DNA of 40,458 nucleotides from Firmicutes bacterium HGW-Firmicutes-10. Lineage in GTDB: Bacteria > Bacillota_I > Bacilli_A > Erysipelotrichales > Erysipelotrichaceae. The notes beneath the pieces were generated by a model. The model ran no database searches and was not told where the DNA came from. It was given only the letters and a program-made list of their open reading frames with translations. The position numbers and the translations under genes were made by a program. Where the stretch lies: the NCBI GenBank assembly GCA_002841605.1, contig PHAF01000002.1, positions 1-40,458 on the forward strand. Reading direction: 5' to 3'. Position 1 is the first letter of the stretch, and every line of letters begins with the position of its first letter. Shown here in pieces: positions 8,851 through 16,829 of the stretch.

Positions 8851-9735
8851 ATGAAAGGTATTATACTAGCAGGAGGGTCTGGTACCAGATTATATCCGCT
8901 TACCATGGTCACAAGTAAACAATTACTACCTATTTATGACAAACCCATGATTTATTACCCGCTATCAGTACTTATGCTTGCTGGAATCAAAGATATTTTG
9001 ATTATATCAACTCCGCAGGATTTACCTAATTTCGAAAAATTATTAGGTGATGGAAGTGAGTTTGGAATTGCTCTTTCATATGCTGAACAACCTTCACCGG
9101 ATGGACTCGCGCAGGCATTTCTTATAGGAGAGAGTTTTATCGGTACAGATAATGTTGCTATGATACTTGGAGATAACATCTATTATGGCAACGGGTTCAC
9201 TTCGATACTAAAAGAAGCTGTTGAAAATGCAAAGAATCGGATCGCAACTATTTTTGGTTATTATGTTAACGACCCTGAGAGATTTGGTATCGTTGAATTC
9301 GATGACCAAGGAAAGGTCATTTCAGTAGAAGAAAAGCCCAAAGATCCCAAGTCTAACTACTGTATTACAGGTTTATATTTTTATGATAACAGAGTGGTTG
9401 ACTTTGCAAAAAAAGTAAAACCATCTAAAAGAGGAGAGTTGGAGATTACTGATTTAAACAGATTGTATCTTGAGGATGGCACTTTAAATGTTAAGTTGCT
9501 TGGAAGGGGATATGCTTGGCTTGATACGGGAACGATGGACAGTCTGTTGGAGGCCGCTGAGTTTGTCCAGATGGTCGAAAAAAGGCAAAGTATTAAAATT
9601 TCAGCACTTGAGGAAATTGCTTTTAATAATAAATGGATTGATAAACAAAAATTGCTTTTATCAGCAAAGAAATACGGGAAATCTCCATACGGAGAACACC
9701 TTTTAAAAGTTGCCGAGGATAAAATCAGATACTAG
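8851..9735 (+). CDS. rmlA: Glucose-1-phosphate thymidylyltransferase
   Basis: This 294-residue RmlA (RfbA) makes dTDP-glucose from dTTP and glucose-1-phosphate, the first step to dTDP-L-rhamnose. The start shows MKGIILAGGSGTRLYPLT, the nucleotidyltransferase signature. KPMIYYPLSVLMLAGI, the metal-binding LGDNIYYG and YAWLDTGT are all intact. I chose the ATG at 8851 over that at 8833 because the purine run GAAAGGAA lies between them at the right spacing, and because RmlA proteins start at MKGI. The stop overlaps the SD of the next gene. Confidence 0.95.
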   Translation: MKGIILAGGSGTRLYPLTMVTSKQLLPIYDKPMIYYPLSVLMLAGIKDILIISTPQDLPNFEKLLGDGSEFGIALSYAEQPSPDGLAQAFLIGESFIGTDNVAMILGDNIYYGNGFTSILKEAVENAKNRIATIFGYYVNDPERFGIVEFDDQGKVISVEEKPKDPKSNYCITGLYFYDNRVVDFAKKVKPSKRGELEITDLNRLYLEDGTLNVKLLGRGYAWLDTGTMDSLLEAAEFVQMVEKRQSIKISALEEIAFNNKWIDKQKLLLSAKKYGKSPYGEHLLKVAEDKIRY

Positions 9736-9746
9736 TGAGGTATTCT

Positions 9747-11135
9747 ATGAATATTGTAAAAACAAAGTTGGATGATGTATGGATTATTGAACCGGATGTT
9801 TTTGGAGATCATCGAGGGTGGTTTACTGAAACTTACTCAAAGAAAAAATTTGAGGAAGTTGGCATTACTGTTAATTTTATTCAAGACAATCATTCAATGT
9901 CCAGCCAAAAGGGAACTCTTAGGGGATTGCATTATCAAACTAATCCAAAGGCTCAAACAAAATTGGTCAGGTGTTCAAAAGGTAAAATTCTTGATGTTGC
10001 TGTTGATTTGCGTAAAGGTTCAGCTACGTTTGGGAATTGGGTAAGTGTCGAATTATCAGATGAAAACAAAAGGCAGCTCCTTATTCCCAAGGGCTTTGCG
10101 CATGGGTTTCTTTCGTTAACCGACAAAGTTGAGGTTCAATATAAAGTAGATGAGTTTTACTCGGTTGATTGCGATAGAAGCATCAGGTACAATGATCCGG
10201 ATATAGGGGTAGAATGGGGTATAGAAAATCCTATTCTTTCTCAAAAAGATTTATCTGCACCGTTTTTAAGAGATCGCGATCCGGGGTTTAGCATGAGATT
10301 TTTGGTTACTGGTGGCAATGGCCAATTGGGTCATGATGTAGTAAAGAGATTAAGAGATTTGAATATGGATGTTGTTGCTCCAACAAGAAGTGAGTTTGAC
10401 ATTACAAACAGAGAGCAGGTTTTCGATTATGTATGTAGAGAGAAACCTGATTTTATTATTCATTGTGCTGCATACACATTCGTTGATAAAGCAGAAGATG
10501 AAAAAGAATTGTGTTATTCTATTAATGTGAATGGAACAATGAATGTGGTTGATGCCGCAAAAATAGTAAACGCAAGGATGGTATTCATTAGTTCTGATTA
10601 TGTTTTTGGTGGGACTGGTGATGAAGCTAACCATGAGGATACTGAAACCAACCCGGTTAATTACTATGGGTACACAAAGGAACTTGGTGAACAGTTAGTC
10701 AAGAATTCATTACTTCGGTATTTCATTGTCAGAACCTCGTGGGTTTATGGATTGCATGGAAATAATTTTGTTAAAACCATGCTCAGACTAGCTGAAAGTA
10801 AAAGTGAAATCAAGGTTGTTAGTGATCAGATGGGTGCGCCAACATATACTGTTGATCTGGCGAAGTTTATCGTTGATTTGATTCAGACTGAAAATTATGG
10901 TATTTATCATGGTGTCAATGAAGGATATTGCAGTTGGTATGATTTTGCCAAGATGATTTTTGATATGTCCGGAAAAAATACCGAAGTAACTGCCATTTCT
11001 TCAGAAGAATTCCCAACCAAGGCAAAGCGCCCTAAAAACTCGCGATTGACTAAGTTAAATACAGATTTGGCAAAAGTAGAGAGATTACCGAACTGGGAAG
11101 ATGCTTTGAAAAGGTTTTTGTCACAATTGCTGTAA
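9747..11135 (+). CDS. Bifunctional RmlC-RmlD fusion: dTDP-4-keto-rhamnose 3,5-epimerase / dTDP-4-dehydrorhamnose reductase
   Basis: This is one 462-residue protein with two enzymes. Residues 1-182 are the RmlC cupin, with RGWFTETY, GTLRGLHYQ (catalytic His) and PKGFAHGF. From residue 183 (MRFLVTGGNGQLG) it is an RmlD SDR with SSDYVFGG, the Tyr-x3-Lys in YYGYTKELGE and RTSWVYG. Together they convert dTDP-4-keto-6-deoxyglucose to dTDP-L-rhamnose. The ATG at 9747 has GTGAGG as SD. Such fusions are known in Bacillota. An internal ATG at 10293, six bases after GGGG, could also start a free RmlD; that is inference. Confidence 0.93.
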   Translation: MNIVKTKLDDVWIIEPDVFGDHRGWFTETYSKKKFEEVGITVNFIQDNHSMSSQKGTLRGLHYQTNPKAQTKLVRCSKGKILDVAVDLRKGSATFGNWVSVELSDENKRQLLIPKGFAHGFLSLTDKVEVQYKVDEFYSVDCDRSIRYNDPDIGVEWGIENPILSQKDLSAPFLRDRDPGFSMRFLVTGGNGQLGHDVVKRLRDLNMDVVAPTRSEFDITNREQVFDYVCREKPDFIIHCAAYTFVDKAEDEKELCYSINVNGTMNVVDAAKIVNARMVFISSDYVFGGTGDEANHEDTETNPVNYYGYTKELGEQLVKNSLLRYFIVRTSWVYGLHGNNFVKTMLRLAESKSEIKVVSDQMGAPTYTVDLAKFIVDLIQTENYGIYHGVNEGYCSWYDFAKMIFDMSGKNTEVTAISSEEFPTKAKRPKNSRLTKLNTDLAKVERLPNWEDALKRFLSQLL

Positions 11136-11154
11136 GAATGAAGAGGTCAATCCA

Positions 11155-12573
11155 TTGAATGTTAAAGTGCTGAATTTTATAAAGAATATGTCATATACAA
11201 TATCTTCGAACCTAATAGCACTAGTTGTGTCGACTTTAGTGGTTTTAATTGTACCAAAGCTCATTGGTATTGAAGAATACGGCTATTGGCAGCTCTATAT
11301 TTTTTATTCATCGTATGTCGGTTTCTTGCATTTTGGATGGAATGATGGCATTTATTTAAGGTTTGGTGGGGAAGATTATGAGAATTTGGATAAAAAACTT
11401 TTTTTCTCACAGTTTATTGAGCTGCTCATTTTTCAAATCTTTATCGGTCTTTTTGTTTGGATATTTGCGATAATTTTTACAGATGATGTAAATCGAAGCT
11501 TTATATTACAAATGGTTGCAATTGCCATGGTTTTATTGAATACCAGGTTGATGTTTCTTTATATCCTTCAAGCTACAAATAGAATTAAAGAATATGCGCG
11601 CATCACAATGATCGATAGAATCGTTTATATTGTTTTGATTATTTTGTTTTTGTTTCTTGGTGTAAGAGACTTCAAGCTGTTAGTTATAACTGATTTAGTG
11701 GGAAAGTTTGCATCGTTAGTTCTAGCAATTTATTCTTGCAAAGAGATTGCTATCAACAAATTGAGTGATTTTTATTTCACTTTCAAAGAAATAGTTACCA
11801 ATACTTCAGTGGGTATCAAGTTGATGTTTGCAAATATTGCAAGTATGCTGATTATTGGCATTGTCAGGCTTGGTATTGAGCGCACATGGGATGTAGCTAC
11901 ATTTGGTAAAGTTTCATTAACGTTAAGCATTTCGAATATGATGATGATATTTATCAATGCGATAGGTATTATAATGTTTCCGATTTTACGGAAGACAAAC
12001 CAGAAAAATTTGGCGAATATTTACACTTCGATTCGGGATTTTCTAATGATATTCTTGCTTGGAGTTTTGGTGTTTTATTATCCCCTAAAATCTGCCATGG
12101 GATTTTGGCTGCCACAATATGCAGAAAGCCTTTTGTATATGTCATTGGTTTTCCCGATGTTTGTATTTGAGGGGAAAATGGCTTTACTTATCAATACTTA
12201 TTTAAAGACTCTCAGGCGTGAAAATGTCATGTTGCGAATAAATTTGTCAGCTATGTTTTTGAGTTTGCTTCTGACTTTCATATCAACACAGATTTTCCAG
12301 AATCTTGACTTTGCTATTGTTAACATAGTTGTACTTTTAGCACTTCGATCCGTTCTTGCGGAAGCTTATTTATCCAAGGAGTTAAATATTAAAGTGACAA
12401 GTGATATCTTCCTTGAATTATCACTTACTATTGTTTTTATTCTGTCAGGTTGGTTTATCAACTCGTGGAGTACAACATTGATTTATGGAGCTGCATTTCT
12501 GATATATCTGTTGATTAAAAGAAAAGATATTGTTGAGACTACAAAAAATCTAAAGCAAATTGTGAAAGCGTAG
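11155..12573 (+). CDS. Wzx-type polysaccharide flippase (MOP superfamily), first copy
   Basis: This 472-residue integral membrane protein has about 12-14 hydrophobic segments. The N-terminus, with SNLIALVVSTLVVLIVPKLI followed by GIEEYGYWQLYIFY, matches the conserved start of Wzx/MATE-like flippases. It would turn the undecaprenyl-linked repeat unit to the outer face for the EpsG-type polymerase in the same operon. The start is a TTG at 11155 with AAGAGG eight bases upstream. The family is certain; the specific sugar unit is unknown. Confidence 0.88.
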   Translation: MNVKVLNFIKNMSYTISSNLIALVVSTLVVLIVPKLIGIEEYGYWQLYIFYSSYVGFLHFGWNDGIYLRFGGEDYENLDKKLFFSQFIELLIFQIFIGLFVWIFAIIFTDDVNRSFILQMVAIAMVLLNTRLMFLYILQATNRIKEYARITMIDRIVYIVLIILFLFLGVRDFKLLVITDLVGKFASLVLAIYSCKEIAINKLSDFYFTFKEIVTNTSVGIKLMFANIASMLIIGIVRLGIERTWDVATFGKVSLTLSISNMMMIFINAIGIIMFPILRKTNQKNLANIYTSIRDFLMIFLLGVLVFYYPLKSAMGFWLPQYAESLLYMSLVFPMFVFEGKMALLINTYLKTLRRENVMLRINLSAMFLSLLLTFISTQIFQNLDFAIVNIVVLLALRSVLAEAYLSKELNIKVTSDIFLELSLTIVFILSGWFINSWSTTLIYGAAFLIYLLIKRKDIVETTKNLKQIVKA

Positions 12574-12585
12574 GAGGGTTAAGAA

Positions 12586-13641
12586 ATGAGAACGATTTTA
12601 GTTACAGGTGGTGCAGGATTTATAGGTAGCAATTTTATTAAGATGATGCTTAAAAAACACCCGGATTATCGGATTGTGAATGTGGATGTTTTGACGTATG
12701 CAGGTAATCTTGGGAATTTATCGGAAATTGATGCTTCTGAAAATTATGTTTTTGTTAAGACGGACATCAGAAACAGAGATGCCATGACCGAAATTTTCAA
12801 AGTGTACAGCCCCGATGCAATTGTTAATTTCGCTGCTGAATCTCATGTGGATCGCAGTATCGAAGAACCCGAGATATTCTTAACAACCAATATAATTGGA
12901 ACTCATGTCTTGTTGGAAACTGCGAAGAAGTTCTGGAAGATTGATTCAGACGATAAATATAGCAGGGAATACAAACCCGGCGTCAAATTTTTGCAAGTTT
13001 CTACGGATGAGGTATATGGTGCTTTAGGACAGTCAGGGTTATTTGTTGAAAGTATGCCTCTTTTGCCAAACAGTCCCTATTCTGCTTCAAAAGCTAGCGC
13101 AGATTTGATTGTCAGAGCATATAATGAAACGTTTGGAATGCCTGTTAATATAACAAGATGCAGCAATAATTACGGACCATACCAGTTTCCGGAGAAATTA
13201 ATCCCACTGATGATCAACAATTGTCTTCAGGAAAAAGATTTGCCTGTATATGGGGATGGAATGCAAGTAAGGGACTGGTTACACGTTTTTGATCATTGTG
13301 TGGCTATAGATACTGTTCTTCATAAAGGAAAAGATGGAGAAGTTTACAACATCGGTGGTAACAATGAAAAAGCGAATATCGAGATTGTAAAACTGATCAT
13401 TAATACTCTCGGGAAATCAGAAGATCTTATTAAGTATGTTAAGGATCGTCCGGGTCATGACAGAAGATATGCTATAGACAATACCAAAATCACGACAGAA
13501 TTAGGCTGGAAACCTTCTTATACTTTTGAGCAAGGGATTAAGGAAACCATTCAGTGGTATCTAGACAACAAAGAATGGACAGACAATATAGCAACCGGAG
13601 ATTATGCCAAGTATTATGAAAAGATGTATTCGAACGTTTGA
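12586..13641 (+). CDS. rmlB: dTDP-glucose 4,6-dehydratase
   Basis: This 351-residue extended SDR makes dTDP-4-keto-6-deoxyglucose. It shows TGGAGFIGSNFI, NFAAESHVDRSI, VSTDEVYGALG (catalytic Thr-Asp-Glu) and YSASKA (Tyr-x3-Lys), all intact, then TRCSNNYGPYQFPEKLIPLM. The SD is AGGAGGG. It closes the first operon and supplies the substrate of the RmlC-RmlD fusion, so the rhamnose pathway is complete though not in the usual gene order. Confidence 0.96.
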   Translation: MRTILVTGGAGFIGSNFIKMMLKKHPDYRIVNVDVLTYAGNLGNLSEIDASENYVFVKTDIRNRDAMTEIFKVYSPDAIVNFAAESHVDRSIEEPEIFLTTNIIGTHVLLETAKKFWKIDSDDKYSREYKPGVKFLQVSTDEVYGALGQSGLFVESMPLLPNSPYSASKASADLIVRAYNETFGMPVNITRCSNNYGPYQFPEKLIPLMINNCLQEKDLPVYGDGMQVRDWLHVFDHCVAIDTVLHKGKDGEVYNIGGNNEKANIEIVKLIINTLGKSEDLIKYVKDRPGHDRRYAIDNTKITTELGWKPSYTFEQGIKETIQWYLDNKEWTDNIATGDYAKYYEKMYSNV

Positions 13642-13713
13642 TTATTTTAAAAGTCAGTAAAATACACAAGTTGTTCATTGAAAGAAACAGATTACTTATC
13701 ATTAAATTGATAA

Positions 13714-13736
13714 ATGCTGTTTTTTCAGCATATTTT
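13714..13736 (+). terminator. Possible intrinsic terminator after rmlB
   Basis: A six-base stem ATGCTG/CAGCAT with a T6 loop is followed by ATTTT. It is weak but lies 72 bases after the rmlB stop and immediately before the next promoter, where a terminator is expected. Confidence 0.45.
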
Positions 13737-13763
13737 GACTGTTAAGAGCGATAGCAGTATAAT
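13735..13763 (+). promoter_or_regulatory. Sigma-A-type promoter for the DUF3048 lipoprotein gene
   Basis: TTGACT, a 17-base spacer and a perfect TATAAT (13758-13763) precede the ATG at 13790 by about 26 bases. The SD is GGGGAA. This marks a transcription unit separate from the rhamnose genes. Confidence 0.8.
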
Positions 13764-13789
13764 GTTCAGTATAGGAATGGGGAACCAAA

Positions 13790-14818
13790 ATGAAAAAACG
13801 TCTATACTTAGTCATCGTTTTGTTTTTAGTTCTTGGTTGCAGTCCAAAACCAATCGAAGAAAAACCAGATCCGGAAGACCCAATTGTTATCGAAGATCCA
13901 GTTGTAATCGAAGAACCAATCGTGCGTTCCGTTTTCAACGGATTTGAATATGATGAAGATGAATATGAAGCGTTTTCAATTATGATTGAAAATACTGCCG
14001 CTGCGCGTCCTCAATCGGGATTGTCATTGGCGGATATCGTTTATGAGATTGCTGTGGATGGTTGGAATATTTCGCGTTTTATGGCAATATTCGGTACAAA
14101 TCATCCCAACAAAGTTGGTCCTGTCCGTAGTGCAAGAGTTCCGTTTGCCAATCTTCAAAAGGAATGGAAACTTCCGTTTGCACATTATGGAAGCGCTGAA
14201 ACTGGACAAGGAGATGCTCTTGTAATCCTTAAATCCATCAATCTACCCATTCGCTTTGATGGTCATAAAGGATTGAATGATGAGTTTTATTCGAGGGATA
14301 GTGCGAGATCTTCTCCACACAATGCTTACTTTAATGCTGAAAAAGCTATGGTAAAAATACCTGAATTGACATACGAAAAGCGGTTTACATTCGATGATAT
14401 TTCAAATGTTGATAATGCAAACGTAGAGACCGTTACTATGAAATACTCAACCATCAATCTAGTGAAGTATGAGTATGATTCGACTACTAAGAAGTATTTA
14501 CGTTTTGTTAATGGTGATCCGCACATGGATGCTTATACTAAAAAGCAGTTAGCCATTACCAATATCATTGTTTTGCATGCACCTCATCGTTCTGTGGAAG
14601 CAGCTCAATATGTCCTTGTGGATTTTATCGGGGAAGGCAAAGCTGAATACTTTGTAAACGGTAAGCATGAAATAGGTTCTTGGTTGAAATCATCCGGTGA
14701 AGCCATTACTAAGTTCTTTAACAGTGCCGGGGAAGAGATTGTTCTGCTTCCGGGTAATACGTGGATTCAAGTTGTTCATGATAAAATAAAGATTGAGGTT
14801 TTACCCGTTGCTCAATAG
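13790..14818 (+). CDS. DUF3048 (YerB-like) lipoprotein
   Basis: This 342-residue protein has a lipoprotein signal: KKR, a hydrophobic core, then LVLGC with the lipidated Cys at about residue 17. A short repetitive acidic/proline linker follows (EDP/EEP units, residues 22-44). The body matches the DUF3048 family: FSIMIENTAAARPQSGL, ADIVYEIAVDGWNISRFMAI, PVRSARVPF, HYGSAETGQGDA and a C-terminal GNTWIQVV. The family is widespread in Bacillota and its biochemical function is not established; YerB is the usual name in Bacillus. It would sit on the outer face of the membrane. It has its own promoter and terminator. Confidence 0.9.
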   Translation: MKKRLYLVIVLFLVLGCSPKPIEEKPDPEDPIVIEDPVVIEEPIVRSVFNGFEYDEDEYEAFSIMIENTAAARPQSGLSLADIVYEIAVDGWNISRFMAIFGTNHPNKVGPVRSARVPFANLQKEWKLPFAHYGSAETGQGDALVILKSINLPIRFDGHKGLNDEFYSRDSARSSPHNAYFNAEKAMVKIPELTYEKRFTFDDISNVDNANVETVTMKYSTINLVKYEYDSTTKKYLRFVNGDPHMDAYTKKQLAITNIIVLHAPHRSVEAAQYVLVDFIGEGKAEYFVNGKHEIGSWLKSSGEAITKFFNSAGEEIVLLPGNTWIQVVHDKIKIEVLPVAQ

Positions 14819-14843
14819 GTAGATTCTTGTTCAATAACATAAG

Positions 14844-14880
14844 TGTCGCTTTCTTCGATGTGAGTCTGCGACATTTTTTT
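14844..14880 (+). terminator. Intrinsic terminator after DUF3048 gene
   Basis: TGTCGC (14844-14849) pairs with GCGACA (14868-14873) around an 18-base loop and is followed by eight T residues. It lies 26 bases after the stop. Confidence 0.7.
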
Positions 14881-14970
14881 TGGCTATTCTGCTCATTATG
14901 AACTTTGACAGGTCAATTGTATATAAAGGTTGCGTATGATAAAATGAAGAATATTAAAGGGGGGTAGCAA

Positions 14971-16506
14971 ATGAACAAAAAGAGATCTCACTTACTGATT
15001 TCAGTTTCTATCTTAGCTCTATTGATACTCATTGTTTCGGGCTGTTCTAAAAAGCCGGGTAATGATCTTTTGAATATGAAGTTTACCAAAGTGTATGTGG
15101 GTGGCTGGATGATGGAAACCGAAGATCGTCAGAAGCCGTTAAGTGAGGCGGATCGACTCGAGATCACCAACATCATTCAAATGTCGAAGTGGACATATCA
15201 AAAAGATTTGTCAGTGACTACTCAAAAGCCGATCATTGTTTTATATGATGCTTTAGGTGCGAAAGTTTCGATCAGTGAATATCAGGGTCAGGCCTTGGTG
15301 TATTATGTCGATGCATCAGCGCGCAACCGGGAGTTCTATTTTGCGCCGGCGGAGATATTACCGTTAATCAAAGCATTTAATGCACGTATAGAGCCGGATT
15401 TGGTCATTGGGGACAATGAAGAGTTGCCGGCGGAGTTATTGAACGTGTGGTTTACAAGCGCTTATGTAGGGCCTACACAAGACGCTACAGAGGATAAGTG
15501 GTTTGAATTAAAACAAGAGGACAGTTTGTATATCCGTGCGATGTTGGATATGAGTCGTTGGAGTGAAGCAAAGGACTTATCGGGTTATGCCTTTGAGTCT
15601 TACTATATGTTGAAAGGTGACGGGGGTTGGACGTTAAGTGTCGGTGTGCTTGCGGAGCAGGCCTTGGTGTCAGTCATCAACCCGCAAGTGGGTTATGCGC
15701 GTAAAGTGTTTTATGCGCCGATCAGCGTTTTGGGTGAAATTGAGGAAGTGTTACGTCGTTTGAGTCCGGTGATAGAAGTGGAAATCGTGGAGTTTATCAA
15801 TGCCAATCTCTCGCGTGCATATATCGGGGATTCCTGGATGGAATGGGATGGCAAGTGGTTTGATTTAAGTGAACCGCAGGGCAGTGAATTGCGCAGTTTA
15901 TTACGCATTGAAGACTGGATCGTGGCACATGATTTGCCGGCAAGGGGACTCGATGTGATTTACATCGTATCTTCGGATGACGGCATCTCGTTGTCGGTTT
16001 GTATTTGGGATGAGGATCGTTCTTTAGTCGGTGTGTCAGTAGTTGATAATGATATCGTGCGCAGGGAGTTCTATTATGCGCCGGTGACCATTATTTTGGA
16101 CGGTCAGAATTTGTTGACACAGATCCGTCCGGCATCGAAATATCCGCAGCTGAGTGAAGAATTGTTGAATGTGACGCTCATTGAGGTGTTTACCGGTGTC
16201 TGGTCGAATGACCCGGATGAGTTTGTGGAAGAATGGAGTGCCATAAGCGCGGAGAATGCGGTAGCATTAAGAGATTCACTGTCATTTGATTCTTGGGTCG
16301 TGGCGGAAAATCTGCCGCCGGTCGGGTTGAATCCGCAGGTATTGGTTAGAAGTGCAGATGGTATCCGGATATTTGGAACGATATTTGATGGTAAGTCGCT
16401 CTTTGGGGTGACCAATGAAGATGGTAATTCCCCGGCTCAGTATTATTTTGCGCCGGAGTGGGTCGTTGAGTTTTTAGTGGATTTATTGGAGTCGCTGGGA
16501 TACTAA
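14971..16506 (+). CDS. Lipoprotein of four ~105-residue internal repeats, unknown family
   Basis: This 511-residue protein has a lipobox VSGC with Cys25, so it is a lipoprotein on the outer membrane face. The rest is four diverged repeats, about residues 33-135, 156-264, 275-385 and 398-508. Each begins with a variant of LLNV.F..AYVG, has a central W followed about seven residues later by a DL or NL pair, and ends with FY(F/Y)AP plus an amphipathic helix. Repeats 2 and 3 also share KWF(E/D)L. I do not recognise the domain. The SD AAAGGGGGG is very strong. Base composition is clearly richer in G+C than the glycosyltransferase genes (28 of 60 in 15841-15900). A role in the cell envelope or polysaccharide attachment is only a guess from context. 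Confidence 0.85.
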   Translation: MNKKRSHLLISVSILALLILIVSGCSKKPGNDLLNMKFTKVYVGGWMMETEDRQKPLSEADRLEITNIIQMSKWTYQKDLSVTTQKPIIVLYDALGAKVSISEYQGQALVYYVDASARNREFYFAPAEILPLIKAFNARIEPDLVIGDNEELPAELLNVWFTSAYVGPTQDATEDKWFELKQEDSLYIRAMLDMSRWSEAKDLSGYAFESYYMLKGDGGWTLSVGVLAEQALVSVINPQVGYARKVFYAPISVLGEIEEVLRRLSPVIEVEIVEFINANLSRAYIGDSWMEWDGKWFDLSEPQGSELRSLLRIEDWIVAHDLPARGLDVIYIVSSDDGISLSVCIWDEDRSLVGVSVVDNDIVRREFYYAPVTIILDGQNLLTQIRPASKYPQLSEELLNVTLIEVFTGVWSNDPDEFVEEWSAISAENAVALRDSLSFDSWVVAENLPPVGLNPQVLVRSADGIRIFGTIFDGKSLFGVTNEDGNSPAQYYFAPEWVVEFLVDLLESLGY

Positions 16507-16510
16507 AAAA

Positions 16511-16545
16511 AAACGGAGGTTGCTATCAAGCAACTTCCGTTTTGT
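16511..16545. terminator. Bidirectional intrinsic terminator between convergent units
   Basis: ACGGAGGTTGCT pairs with AGCAACTTCCGT over 12 positions (one G-T) around the loop ATCA. It is flanked by a run of nine A on the left and TTTT on the right, so it can stop transcription from both sides. On the minus strand it is followed by T9. It overlaps the last codons of the minus-strand 51-residue gene, whose TGA stop lies in the loop. Confidence 0.88.
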
Positions 16546-16681
16546 CTTCTTCTTCAATAACCATGCCACCGGCACAGCAGCCGTGGACTTTCTTGGCATC
16601 TTCGCCGATGATACGGTAGATAAAAAACATCAATCCGCCAAAGGCTATCAGAAACAGTGCAACTATCAGAAAATCTTGCAT
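16526..16681 (-). CDS. Small Cys-containing membrane protein B (51 residues), unknown family
   Basis: The start ATG (complement of 16679-16681) is preceded by AAAGGAG, which spans the stop of the upstream small gene five bases away. The protein has one membrane segment (about residues 4-24), then RIIGEDAKKVHGCCAGGMVI and an acidic tail. It is clearly a paralog of the neighbouring 47-residue protein: both have a hydrophobic helix, a short charged stretch and the VHGC..GG motif. It vaguely resembles FeoB-associated Cys-rich membrane proteins in size and layout, but no FeoB is near. Its position as last gene of the BY-kinase operon suggests a link to kinase or envelope function. Confidence 0.78.
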   Translation of the reverse strand: MQDFLIVALFLIAFGGLMFFIYRIIGEDAKKVHGCCAGGMVIEEEDKTEVA

Positions 16682-16685
16682 ATTG

Positions 16686-16829
16686 TTACTCCTTTGTGTT
16701 CTTTTCAACGGTATATCCACCACCGGTACAGCCGTGGACGTTTTTGCGTTCTTTACCTAATATCCAGGTAAACACTCCGATCAAAGCACCGACGATCACA
16801 AAGGAAAGGATGACTTCAATCTCAGACAT
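16686..16829 (-). CDS. Small Cys-containing membrane protein A (47 residues), unknown family
   Basis: This gene begins inside the end of the kinase gene: its ATG (16829-16827) overlaps the kinase stop TGA (16824-16822) by eight bases, with AAAGGGG as SD in the kinase 3' end. The protein reads MSEIEVILSFVIVGALIGVF, a single membrane helix, then TWILGKERKNVHGCTGGGYT and a short charged tail. The VHGC motif and overall plan match the adjacent 51-residue protein. The tight overlap means translational coupling to the BY-kinase. Function unknown. Confidence 0.78.
   Translation of the reverse strand: MSEIEVILSFVIVGALIGVFTWILGKERKNVHGCTGGGYTVEKNTKE

Noticed and set aside
14905..14945. Strong promoter TTGACA for the repeat lipoprotein gene
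   Set aside because: No -10 box lies 16-18 bases after TTGACA; TAAAAT at 14940 has only a poor -35 (TTGTAT), so I did not list it.
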